Origin: Candidatus Sumerlaeota bacterium
Lineage (GTDB): Bacteria > Sumerlaeota > Sumerlaeia > MWCT01
Direction: 5' to 3'
NCBI GenBank assembly: GCA_026398545.1
Contig: JAPLSR010000033.1
Coordinates: 1 to 21,833, forward strand
Length of the DNA stretch: 21,833 nt
Made by a program: the position numbers and the translations under genes. Below are positions 7,206 to 13,735 of this stretch, one piece after another; positions within the stretch are counted from its first letter, which is position 1; each line of letters opens with the position of its first letter. The notes under the pieces are model-generated. The model did no database searches. It was not told where the DNA came from and saw only the letters and a program-made list of their open reading frames with translations.

Positions 7206-8083
7206 TGCCCCAGACTGAAAACGATATAGACTTGAGCGAGGTGAAGGACGCCGCCGCCTTCCTCAGGCGGGATAATCCTGTCATTCCTCATCTTGCCATT
7301 GTGATTGGCTCAGGTCTTGGGGCATTTTTAAATACGATTGAGAAGACCGGACAATTCCCTTATGCCACTATACCTCATTTCCCCGTAAGCAGTGTTGCAG
7401 GGCATGAGGGAGAATGGATATTCGGCACATCCGATGGTAATCCTGTTATTATCCTTGCGGGGCGAAAACACCTGTATGAGGGGGCTGGCGTTGCGGCATG
7501 CACCTTTGCCATCCGCCTCCTTGGTGAATTGGGTGTCAGGATGCTCATCCTGACCAATGCAGCCGGGGCTCTCAGCCGTCACCTGCTACCTGGCGACCTG
7601 ATTCTGATTGCCGACCACATCAATCTGATGTTTCGCAAACCATTATTCCCACCCAATCCTGAGCGGCTATTTGACCGTCTGCCATGCTCCGCCGAGACTT
7701 ATGATATCCGACTCGGGAAAATTGCCCGCGACGTTGCATCTGCAGAAAAAATCCCCCTGAAAGAAGGGATTTATCTAGGTACAATGGGACCAAGTTATGA
7801 GACTAAGGCGGAGGCGCAATTCATGAAGTGGCTCGGGGCGGATGCCGTTGGCATGTCCACAGTACTGGAAAATATCGCCGCACGCCAGCTGGGGATGCGC
7901 GTCCTGGGAATATCCTATATCTCCAATTCAGTCCTGTTTCCCGGTATACAGGGAAAAATAACCCATGAGGAAGTCCTGGCAAATGCAAAACTGGTTGAAG
8001 TGAATTTTGCAAAACTGATGCGCGGGGTCATTAGAGCAATATCAGTCTCGGCAGTGGTGGAGGAATTACATGAGAGCGGTTGA
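7202..8083 (+). CDS. punA: Purine nucleoside phosphorylase (trimeric type I)
   Basis: 293 aa. It cleaves purine (deoxy)ribonucleosides with phosphate to free base and (deoxy)ribose 1-phosphate. Motifs: IGSGLG (35-40), PHFPVSSVAGHEG (58-70, with catalytic-region His68), AGRKHLYEG, LTNAAG, GDLILIADHINL, GPSYETKAE and GADAVGMSTVLE. The last block normally reads GMSTVPE; the Leu for Pro is mild divergence. The family base-binding Asn appears preserved in the ISYISN segment. Length matches the family. The start overlaps the STAS stop codon (ATGA), and the 3' end overlaps the pyrimidine-nucleoside phosphorylase gene by 14 bases. The N-terminal residues FLRRD are encoded by a variant of the dispersed palindrome. 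Together with the next gene this gives the cell salvage of both base classes. Confidence 0.95.
   Translation: MMPQTENDIDLSEVKDAAAFLRRDNPVIPHLAIVIGSGLGAFLNTIEKTGQFPYATIPHFPVSSVAGHEGEWIFGTSDGNPVIILAGRKHLYEGAGVAACTFAIRLLGELGVRMLILTNAAGALSRHLLPGDLILIADHINLMFRKPLFPPNPERLFDRLPCSAETYDIRLGKIARDVASAEKIPLKEGIYLGTMGPSYETKAEAQFMKWLGADAVGMSTVLENIAARQLGMRVLGISYISNSVLFPGIQGKITHEEVLANAKLVEVNFAKLMRGVIRAISVSAVVEELHESG
7254..7270 (+). repeat. Dispersed palindrome, diverged copy 4 (within purine nucleoside phosphorylase gene)
   Basis: CCGCCT and AGGCGG arms surround a 5-base loop; the right half CCTCAGGCGG matches the other copies. It lies in the variable N-terminal part of the enzyme, upstream of the first conserved strand. 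Confidence 0.5.
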
Positions 8084-9374
8084 CCTGATAGCCAAAAAGC
8101 GCGATGGGGGAGAGTTAAAAAAGGAAGAACTGGAATTTCTCATTAAGGGCTACGTCTCCGGCGAGATTCCTGATTACCAGATGTCAGCATTTCTTATGGC
8201 AGTGTTTTTCAGCGGGATGTCCTTTGCAGAAATGGCTACCCTGACGCGAGTGATGATGTATTCGGGTGACACCTTTGACCTCTCTTCCATCACCGGTGTA
8301 AAGGTGGATAAACACAGTACGGGCGGGGTGGGGGACAAGGTCTCGCTCATCCTTGCGCCCCTTGTGGCATCCGCCGGCGTGCCCGTCCCCATGGTCTCAG
8401 GACGCGGGCTTGGACACACGGGCGGGACGCTGGACAAGCTGGAAAGTATCCCCGGCTTCACCACAGGAATGGATGGGAAGAGGTTTATTGACCAGATTAA
8501 AAGGATTGGCGTTGCCATCATCGGTCAGACGGATAATTTTGTCCCCGCAGATAAAAAGCTTTACGCCATGCGGGATGTCACAGCCACTGTGGAGAGCATC
8601 CCGCTCATTTCAGGGAGCATTATCAGCAAAAAAGTCGCCTCGGGGGCGGACTCCTTTGTATTTGATGTCAAGACCGGCACCGGTGCCTTCATGGACACTG
8701 AAGACAGGGCGCGTGAACTGGCGCATTCTCTCATAGGTGTCATGAAGGAGCTGGGGAAAAAGTCCATGGCGCTTATCACAGACATGAACCAGCCCCTTGG
8801 CAGAGCCATTGGCAATTCACTTGAGGTTATTGAGTGCATTGAATCACTCAAGGGCAATCCCCCCTCAGACCTCAGGGAAATCTGCATGGAGCTGGGTATG
8901 AGGATGCTCCTGCTTGGTGAAAGGGCGGCAACCCTTGAGGAAGCAGCGGGGATTCTCCAGGAGAGATGGGCTTCTGGAGCCGCACTGCAAAAGTTTCAGG
9001 AGATGGTGAAGGCTCAGGGGGGCAATCCTGACATTATTGACAACCCATCACTGCTTGATGTCTCTCCTGACAGGAAAGACCTCACCTCTTCGCGGGATGG
9101 CGTGATAGCGGGTTTTGAGGCGCGAGAAATCGGCAACGTCTGTATGCTTCTGGGGGCGGGGAGGGCAACGTATGACGCTCCCATTGATTACGGTGTGGGA
9201 CTTATCTGCCACAAAAAAATCGGGGAAGTCGTCAAAAAGGGAGAGCCTGTCTTTACAATTTACCACAGGGGCGGCAAATCTTTAAGAGAGGCTGAAAAAA
9301 GGCTTTCACAGGCTGTTATAATCTCGGATAATCTTGTTTATCCCCCAAAATTAATAAAGTCTGAAATCCAATAG
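8070..9374 (+). CDS. deoA: Pyrimidine-nucleoside / thymidine phosphorylase
   Basis: 434 aa, the usual size for the family. It converts thymidine, deoxyuridine or uridine plus phosphate to base and (deoxy)ribose 1-phosphate. Signature blocks are intact: the phosphate-binding KHSTGGVGDK (81-90) and SGRGLGHTGGTLDKLE (110-125). Segments SADSFVFDVKTGTGAFM-like and DMNQPLGRAIGNSLEVIE follow, then the C-terminal domain with GVGLICHKKIGEVVKKGEPVF-type barrel-sandwich sequence. A good GGAGG precedes the ATG, which lies 14 bases inside the purine nucleoside phosphorylase gene. Sequence alone does not separate a thymidine-specific from a broad pyrimidine enzyme, since DeoA and Pdp share these motifs. 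No deoC or deoB is visible in the window. Confidence 0.95.
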   Translation: MRAVDLIAKKRDGGELKKEELEFLIKGYVSGEIPDYQMSAFLMAVFFSGMSFAEMATLTRVMMYSGDTFDLSSITGVKVDKHSTGGVGDKVSLILAPLVASAGVPVPMVSGRGLGHTGGTLDKLESIPGFTTGMDGKRFIDQIKRIGVAIIGQTDNFVPADKKLYAMRDVTATVESIPLISGSIISKKVASGADSFVFDVKTGTGAFMDTEDRARELAHSLIGVMKELGKKSMALITDMNQPLGRAIGNSLEVIECIESLKGNPPSDLREICMELGMRMLLLGERAATLEEAAGILQERWASGAALQKFQEMVKAQGGNPDIIDNPSLLDVSPDRKDLTSSRDGVIAGFEAREIGNVCMLLGAGRATYDAPIDYGVGLICHKKIGEVVKKGEPVFTIYHRGGKSLREAEKRLSQAVIISDNLVYPPKLIKSEIQ

Positions 9375-9389
9375 GGGAGGGGATTTTTA

Positions 9390-9929
9390 ATGGGTGAGGA
9401 GAAATCGCCATGCAAGGTTAAACTCTTTTTCGGACTGCTTTTCCCTGACGAGGAAATCCTTGCCCGAACAGAGAAAAGAATTGTCAACGATTATGGGGAT
9501 ATTGACCTCCAGAGCCCAATTGTTCCCTTTAATAAAACCACATACTACGAAAATGAGATGGGGCAATCGCTCCTCAGGAGGTTTATCTCAATTGTGAACC
9601 TGATTGACCAGGTTGAACTGCCAACTATCAAAATCCAGACAAATTTGCTGGAAAAACTTTTTGCCAGACCCGAGGGCTCACGTCAGGTCAACATTGACCC
9701 GGGGTATCTCACATTTTCAAAAGTTATTCTTGCCACAACAAAGGATTATACTCACAGGCTTTACCTCGGGAAAAAAATATATGGCGAGGTTACCCTTCAC
9801 TACAAAGGCGGTGAGAAGAGCTTTTGCCCCTGGGATTGGACATATCCCGACTATCGCGAACCGATGGCTATCAATTTTTTTAATGAACTCCGTAATATTT
9901 ATAAAAGACAACTCAAGCGCGAAGAATGA
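9390..9929 (+). CDS. DUF4416 family protein
   Basis: 179 aa, with a very strong GGGGAGGGG ribosome binding site. The sequence follows the DUF4416 pattern almost end to end: CKVKLFFGLLFPDEE, PFNKTTYYENEMGQSLLRRF, TIKIQTNLLEKLFA, RQVNIDPGYLTFSKVILATTK, HRLYLGKKIYGEVTLHY and WTYPDYREP. Function is unknown. The protein appears soluble, with no signal or membrane segment. It begins 15 bases after the pyrimidine-nucleoside phosphorylase stop codon and overlaps the next gene by ATGA, placing it inside the salvage/replication gene run. Confidence 0.92.
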   Translation: MGEEKSPCKVKLFFGLLFPDEEILARTEKRIVNDYGDIDLQSPIVPFNKTTYYENEMGQSLLRRFISIVNLIDQVELPTIKIQTNLLEKLFARPEGSRQVNIDPGYLTFSKVILATTKDYTHRLYLGKKIYGEVTLHYKGGEKSFCPWDWTYPDYREPMAINFFNELRNIYKRQLKREE

Positions 9930-10882
9930 CAACATTTCCGAAAAAACCTATCTATCTGCTTTATGGCAACGAAGAGGAGAAACTGAACGAGGACCGTTGC
10001 GCCATTGTGGAGATGTATTTACCCCGCGAGAAACGTGAGGAAAATTATCGTGAATTCACCCCGAAGGCATCCCAGACCAGACTGCCACTTGCCTCATTCA
10101 TGCCAGAACTCCTCGCCGAACTGGGCACCATCTCATTTTTCCCGGATTCCTGTCGGGTAATTGTGATATATAATCTTGCTGAGCTTTACGGGCGCAAAGC
10201 CTCATCAGACGAGGAGAAGTCAGAGGATTCCCCGAAACTCTGGAAAGGAAAGGTCTCACCGGAGGTCTATTTCATCAAATATCTTGAAAAAGAACTTCCA
10301 GATACAAATAATATCCTTATATTTCAGAATACTGAGGACCCTGATAAGAATCTGCGCATCAATGAAAAGGGGAACATCTTTAAAACCATTACCAAGTCGG
10401 GGCATAAAATAAAACACTTCTCCAATCCCATAAACTGGAGACTGGAGGATGCCATTATGAAGCGCAATCTTCCAGAAGCGCTCAATATTTTACGAGATTG
10501 GATGGAAAAAGACCCCGATACGGCAAGGAGTAAGGTCTTTCAATCACTGGTTAAAAGAATCGTGCTCCTTCTCCAGGCAAAGGTGATAACAGTAAAGAAA
10601 AAGAAAATAGAATCCGTTAGTGAACTGGAAGAGACATTTTTTCCCGACGGAATGACTTATAATCTACTCAATGAGCATCCATGGATTCAGTCAAAGATTG
10701 AAGAGGGGAGCGCCAGATATACCATGACAGAGCTTACACGCGCCCTTCAAAAAACCCTGGAAATCGGCACTTATGTCTTCCCCAAAACAACGGATGTCTA
10801 TGTCCCCGATATGCAAATCGTTTATGAACGTTTTCTCGTGGAATTCCTGAGCGGCGCCAGAGAAAAGAAAAAACCGGGGTGA
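9926..10882 (+). CDS. holA: Divergent DNA polymerase III delta subunit (HolA-like)
   Basis: 318 aa. HolA opens the sliding clamp within the clamp-loader complex. The beginning IYLLYGNEEEKLNEDR is the HolA 'YLLYGxEExLxxE' opening. LGTISFFPDSCRVIVIYNLAELYG matches the delta segment in which a strand carries 'RvVvvxnle'. KYLEKELPDTNNILIFQN fits the next strand. The C-terminal half is all helical, with LEDAIMKRNLPEALNILRDWMEKD and a later VKRIVLLLQAKV helix like the delta collar domain. Similarity is by pattern only and much sequence is unusual, including a charged insertion at about residues 90-110. I therefore hold this as probable, not certain. It overlaps DUF4416 by four bases and the following CxxC gene by four. 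Confidence 0.65.
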   Translation: MTTFPKKPIYLLYGNEEEKLNEDRCAIVEMYLPREKREENYREFTPKASQTRLPLASFMPELLAELGTISFFPDSCRVIVIYNLAELYGRKASSDEEKSEDSPKLWKGKVSPEVYFIKYLEKELPDTNNILIFQNTEDPDKNLRINEKGNIFKTITKSGHKIKHFSNPINWRLEDAIMKRNLPEALNILRDWMEKDPDTARSKVFQSLVKRIVLLLQAKVITVKKKKIESVSELEETFFPDGMTYNLLNEHPWIQSKIEEGSARYTMTELTRALQKTLEIGTYVFPKTTDVYVPDMQIVYERFLVEFLSGAREKKKPG

Positions 10883-11436
10883 GTGAAGAAATGGAAAAGG
10901 AACAATACTTTAATATCAAACGACCGGAAAAGTCATGCCTCCTGTGCGGATGCTCACTCCTCGAGGCGGAAAAACATCCCTCCATCCTTGTGCATGGCGG
11001 TGATGAACCCTTGCGGAAGGACTTTTGTCCTAAGTGCTGGGAACGTCTCCAGGACAGGGAATATTTTTCTTACTGGATTACAAAGAGATTGAAACCCGCT
11101 CCCGACAGGCGTCTGACAAGAAAGGAGCGGAATGACCTCCTTTTGCGCATGTTTGAATCCTTATACCAGCATAGTGATGAAAAAAAAGCCACCATGCTCT
11201 TTTATCTGGCTCATCTCCTGATGCGATACAAGATATTCAACTGGAAGGGAACGCGTTCAATGCCGGCGGATACTGAAAAGAATCTCCCCGAACGAACCAC
11301 TCTCCTTTTTGAAAACAAGCAAACCGGTGAGGAAATTCAGGTTCCCGACCAGACGCTTGATGGTGAAAAGATATCCGTAGCTAAAAAAGAAATTGACGAT
11401 TACCTCCAGAATAATATGTCCACAGAAATCCCGTAA
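10879..11436 (+). CDS. Small protein with paired CxxC motifs, function unknown
   Basis: 185 aa from the GTG at 10879, which overlaps the holA-like stop codon. An ATG at 10891 gives 181 aa and is an equally good start. The N-terminus has CLLCGC (20-25) and, 25 residues later, CPKC (50-53), so a zinc-binding ribbon or treble clef is likely. The middle (about 68-125) is helical and basic (LTRKERNDLLLRMFESLYQHSDE), and the C-terminal third is acidic. There is no signal peptide or membrane segment. It is the last gene of the tightly overlapping run that starts at yjbQ, immediately before the AT-rich island. I recognise no named family. Confidence 0.75.
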   Translation: MSEEMEKEQYFNIKRPEKSCLLCGCSLLEAEKHPSILVHGGDEPLRKDFCPKCWERLQDREYFSYWITKRLKPAPDRRLTRKERNDLLLRMFESLYQHSDEKKATMLFYLAHLLMRYKIFNWKGTRSMPADTEKNLPERTTLLFENKQTGEEIQVPDQTLDGEKISVAKKEIDDYLQNNMSTEIP

Positions 11437-11501
11437 GAGTCCACTAACTATAATGGTGAATAATAAAGTGGAATCAAAATAATCATAAAAGGAGTGTCCG
11501 G

Positions 11502-12059
11502 ATGTCCAAGAGGAAAAGATTTACTCTGGAAATTGAAGACCAAATTATTCAAATGTATCAACAGGGCTGTCCTATGAATGATATTTATCAGAAGTATGAT
11601 TTTCAACCAAGATTGCTTTATTCTATTATAAGAGGTCATGGGCTTTATCCATCCAGACGCAAACAAAAATCACCTGGAGAAACATTTATTTGTCCAGAAT
11701 GTGGAGAAACTAAGAAGCAATCAGAACGCTCTAAGGGGTATAGAATATGTTTACCGTGTATAAGAAAAAGAGTCATGAGAACTATTATGAAAAATAAATA
11801 TGGTATCAGTGAAGCCGAATATGAAAAACAATTGGCAAAACAGAGAGGGAAATGTGCAATTTGTGGCAAAGAATTCGATTTTAAGAATAAAAATATAGAT
11901 ACAATACATATCGATCACTGTCATACAACCGGTCGATTACGTGGGTTGCTCTGTGGGGAATGTAACAAGGGAATTGGATTTTTTCATGATAGTCCAGAAT
12001 TGCTGCTTGCTGCGATTAATTATCTAAAAAATCACGAGAATTTTAAGAAACAAAAATAA
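11502..12059 (+). CDS. HNH endonuclease, recombination endonuclease VII type, with N-terminal HTH-like domain
   Basis: 185 aa. AAGGAG lies nine bases before the ATG. Residues about 8-48 look like a transposase-type helix-turn-helix (LEIEDQIIQMYQQG, then MNDIYQKYDFQPRLLYSII). Next comes a CPECG...CLPC zinc pair (Cys64, 67, 83, 86). The C-terminal half is the endonuclease VII signature: KYGISEAEYEKQLAKQRGKC, CAIC (118-121), IDHCHTTGRLRGLLCGECN (137-155), FFHDSPELLLAAINYL. The catalytic His139 and both Cys pairs are present, so it is probably active. Base composition is far below that of the neighbours (18 of 60 GC at 11881-11940; about 27% at 11581-11640), a sign of transfer. Such genes are common in phages and as homing-type insertions. 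Its neighbour is a tyrosine recombinase. It could be a free-standing homing nuclease or part of a mobile module. Confidence 0.9.
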   Translation: MSKRKRFTLEIEDQIIQMYQQGCPMNDIYQKYDFQPRLLYSIIRGHGLYPSRRKQKSPGETFICPECGETKKQSERSKGYRICLPCIRKRVMRTIMKNKYGISEAEYEKQLAKQRGKCAICGKEFDFKNKNIDTIHIDHCHTTGRLRGLLCGECNKGIGFFHDSPELLLAAINYLKNHENFKKQK

Positions 12060-12139
12060 TCGATATAAATATTTGTTGAATAAAATTTAGGCTTTCGCCA
12101 TAATCTTAGAATTGAAGTATGTGTTTATAAATCAACCAT

Positions 12140-12160
12140 AATCAATAATTTATATTGATT
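12140..12160. repeat. Inverted repeat AATCAATA / TATTGATT
   Basis: 8-bp arms are separated by 5 bases, 11 bases upstream of the large palindrome. The sequence is AT-rich, so this could be chance or an operator. Confidence 0.35.
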
Positions 12161-12171
12161 TTGAACTATAT

Positions 12172-12217
12172 ATATTGCATTCTTCGCCAAATTGACATTT
12201 GGCGAAGAATGCAATAT
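12172..12217. repeat. 46-nt near-perfect palindrome (21-bp arms, 4-base loop TGAC)
   Basis: The arm 12172-12192 is the exact reverse complement of 12197-12217. The core reads TTCGCCAAA TTGACA TTTGGCGAA. It lies 113 bases after the HNH gene and 110 bases before the recombinase start. No T-run follows directly on either strand (the nearest is T5 at 12222-12226), so a simple intrinsic terminator is not favoured. Viewed as 11-bp arms around a 6-base centre it has the geometry of a Xer-type crossover site. Alternatives are a foldback site, operator or insertion remnant. Confidence 0.85.
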
Positions 12218-12261
12218 TGTGTTTTTGTGGTCTTTTGTGGGTTTTGTGAGAGTATTGTGGG
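12213..12261 (+). repeat. Five G/T-rich direct repeats, consensus TWTTGTGG, about 8-11 bp apart
   Basis: TTGTG recurs with its GTG at 12219, 12227, 12237, 12246 and 12257 (spacings 8, 10, 9 and 11), close to one helical turn each. The array starts at the right arm of the palindrome and ends 10 bases before the short leader ORF. It could be recombinase arm-type sites, a regulator-binding array, or a simple-sequence remnant. Confidence 0.6.
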
Positions 12262-12270
12262 TATTTTATC

Positions 12271-12330
12271 ATGGTTGACAAAATATCAAAGCTGAAAAAA
12301 CATCAAATTAATTTGAAAGAACAAAAATGA
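12271..12330 (+). CDS. 19-codon leader ORF coupled to the recombinase gene
   Basis: The ATG at 12271 opens a frame encoding MVDKISKLKKHQINLKEQK. Its TGA (12328-12330) overlaps the recombinase ATG at 12327 in an ATGA arrangement. The peptide is lysine-rich. The ribosome binding site is weak (GTGGG about 9 bases upstream). Because the recombinase itself lacks a clear Shine-Dalgarno, translational coupling from this ORF would explain its expression. It is short enough to be chance. Confidence 0.3.
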   Translation: MVDKISKLKKHQINLKEQK

Positions 12331-13217
12331 GAATATCAGAAATCGTTAATAATTTTGATACATACTTGAGTGTTGAACGTAATCTTGCCGAGCGAACTCG
12401 TAAAGAGTACCGTCAGGAATTACGCAAATTAGTGGAATACATTATTCACTCGTCAGGAACTGAACCTGTAATTGGGAGAATTGATACACAGATAATTAGA
12501 CAATATCTATATCACCTTCAGCTTGAACATGAATATAAAGCCGCTTCTATAGCGAGAACAATCGTTTCTCTTCGCACTTTTTTTAAATATTGCATCCAGG
12601 AAAAATTGGTCCAAAGTAATCCTCTATCAATAATTAGCAATCCTAAGATGCCAAAAAAATTACCCGTTTATCTCATTAATAGTGAATTGCAAAAACTCCT
12701 TTCCGCTCCCGATCAAACAAATCTTATGGGAATACGAGACTTTGCCATATTAACAATGCTTTCTTTTACTGGTATCCGCTTGAATGAACTCGTAAATACT
12801 ACTCTAAAAGATTTGGATTTGGAGCGAGAAACATTAAAGGTTTGGGGGAAAGGTTCAAAAGAAAGGTTAGTTCCTTTAAATAAAATCGTGATAAATTCAA
12901 TAAAGACCTACCTTGAAAGACGCCCCATTTCCGATTCTGAAGCGATATTCTTAAATAAGTTTGGAACCCGTCTCTCAGGACGTTCTGTGGAAAATATTGT
13001 GAAAAAATATGTCCAGCTTGCAGGCATCAACAAATCGAAAATTTCACCTCACAAACTGCGCCATACATTTGCCACACTTCTTCACATGAAGGAAGTGGAC
13101 ATCATCGAAATCCAGAAACTCCTCGGTCATGCCTCTATCACAAGCACTCAGATTTACACCCACACCAATCCGGAAAAACTGAAACGGGCTGTGGATAAGC
13201 TGGAGAATCTTGAATGA
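12327..13217 (+). CDS. Xer-type tyrosine recombinase
   Basis: 296 aa, the canonical XerC/XerD length. The N-terminal core-binding domain (FDTYLSVERNLAERTRKEYRQELRKL, 10-35) precedes the catalytic domain. The full active set is present: Arg151 in TGIRLNEL, Lys175 in the GKGSKERLVPL hairpin, His242 and Arg245 in SPHKLRHTFAT, His268 in LLGHASITST, and nucleophile Tyr277 in IYTH. XerC and XerD cannot be told apart by eye. The start lacks a clear ribosome binding site but overlaps a 19-codon leader ORF. Composition drifts along the gene: 18 of 60 GC at 12841-12900 against 29 of 60 at 13141-13200, the last near host values. The stop codon overlaps a possible upstream start of the yfcE-like gene. 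It may be the chromosome's dimer-resolution enzyme, a mobile-element integrase, or a hybrid of the two. Confidence 0.93.
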   Translation: MRISEIVNNFDTYLSVERNLAERTRKEYRQELRKLVEYIIHSSGTEPVIGRIDTQIIRQYLYHLQLEHEYKAASIARTIVSLRTFFKYCIQEKLVQSNPLSIISNPKMPKKLPVYLINSELQKLLSAPDQTNLMGIRDFAILTMLSFTGIRLNELVNTTLKDLDLERETLKVWGKGSKERLVPLNKIVINSIKTYLERRPISDSEAIFLNKFGTRLSGRSVENIVKKYVQLAGINKSKISPHKLRHTFATLLHMKEVDIIEIQKLLGHASITSTQIYTHTNPEKLKRAVDKLENLE

Positions 13218-13237
13218 GCCGTGAAAGGAGCATGAGG

Positions 13238-13735
13238 ATGATACTTGGAATTATTTCCGATACACATGACCATCTACAGCGCATCGCTGAGGCAATAGAT
13301 GTATTCAGGAATGAAAAAGTCGGCGCCGTTGTGCACTGCGGGGATTTTGTTGCACCATTTGCCTTGAAACTCTTTCAGAGGCTTGAATGTCCGTTTTACG
13401 CAGTCTTCGGAAACAATGATGGGGAACGCAAAGGATTGCTCAAAACCGCGGCGACCTTTGGCGGTGAGATTCAAAAACCTCCTCATCTGTTTCTTATCGA
13501 CAATCGAAAAATTCTACTCAATCACGAATCGCTCACGGAAAAAAAGTTGAATAAGCTGGGAATCAAACCGGATTTTATTCTCACAGGTCATACCCATAAA
13601 GCGGACTTCACAACGCTAAATGGCATTCCGTTAATCAACCCGGGCGAGGCATGTGGATGGCTGACATCCGAAGCCACCATAGGAATTCTTGACCTCGCAA
13701 CGGGTGAATACAGAAAGGTGGTTCTCAATGGTTAG
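13238..13735 (+). CDS. yfcE: YfcE/MJ0936-type metallophosphoesterase
   Basis: 165 aa from the ATG at 13238, which has AAAGGAG seven bases upstream and gives the family beginning MILGIISDTHDH. In-frame ATGs at 13232 and 13214 exist; the one at 13214 overlaps the recombinase stop codon. All calcineurin-like metal-binding blocks are present: SDTHDH, VVHCGDFV, GNNDGE and the GHTH motif in ILTGHTHKADF, followed by LINPGEAC. Relatives are small soluble phosphodiesterases with two metal ions, active on model substrates such as bis-pNPP; their natural substrate is uncertain. It overlaps the next gene by eight bases, so the two are probably translated together. Confidence 0.9.
   Translation: MILGIISDTHDHLQRIAEAIDVFRNEKVGAVVHCGDFVAPFALKLFQRLECPFYAVFGNNDGERKGLLKTAATFGGEIQKPPHLFLIDNRKILLNHESLTEKKLNKLGIKPDFILTGHTHKADFTTLNGIPLINPGEACGWLTSEATIGILDLATGEYRKVVLNG

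Noticed and set aside
12172..12226. Large palindrome considered as an intrinsic terminator of the HNH gene
   Set aside because: It starts 113 bases after the stop codon, and the bases directly after the stem are TGTG instead of a T-run; the T5 comes four bases later.
11502..13217. HNH plus recombinase considered as a known phage-defence system
   Set aside because: There are no further defence-type domains (no helicase, NTPase, reverse transcriptase or TIR), so the evidence supports only a mobile or recombination module.
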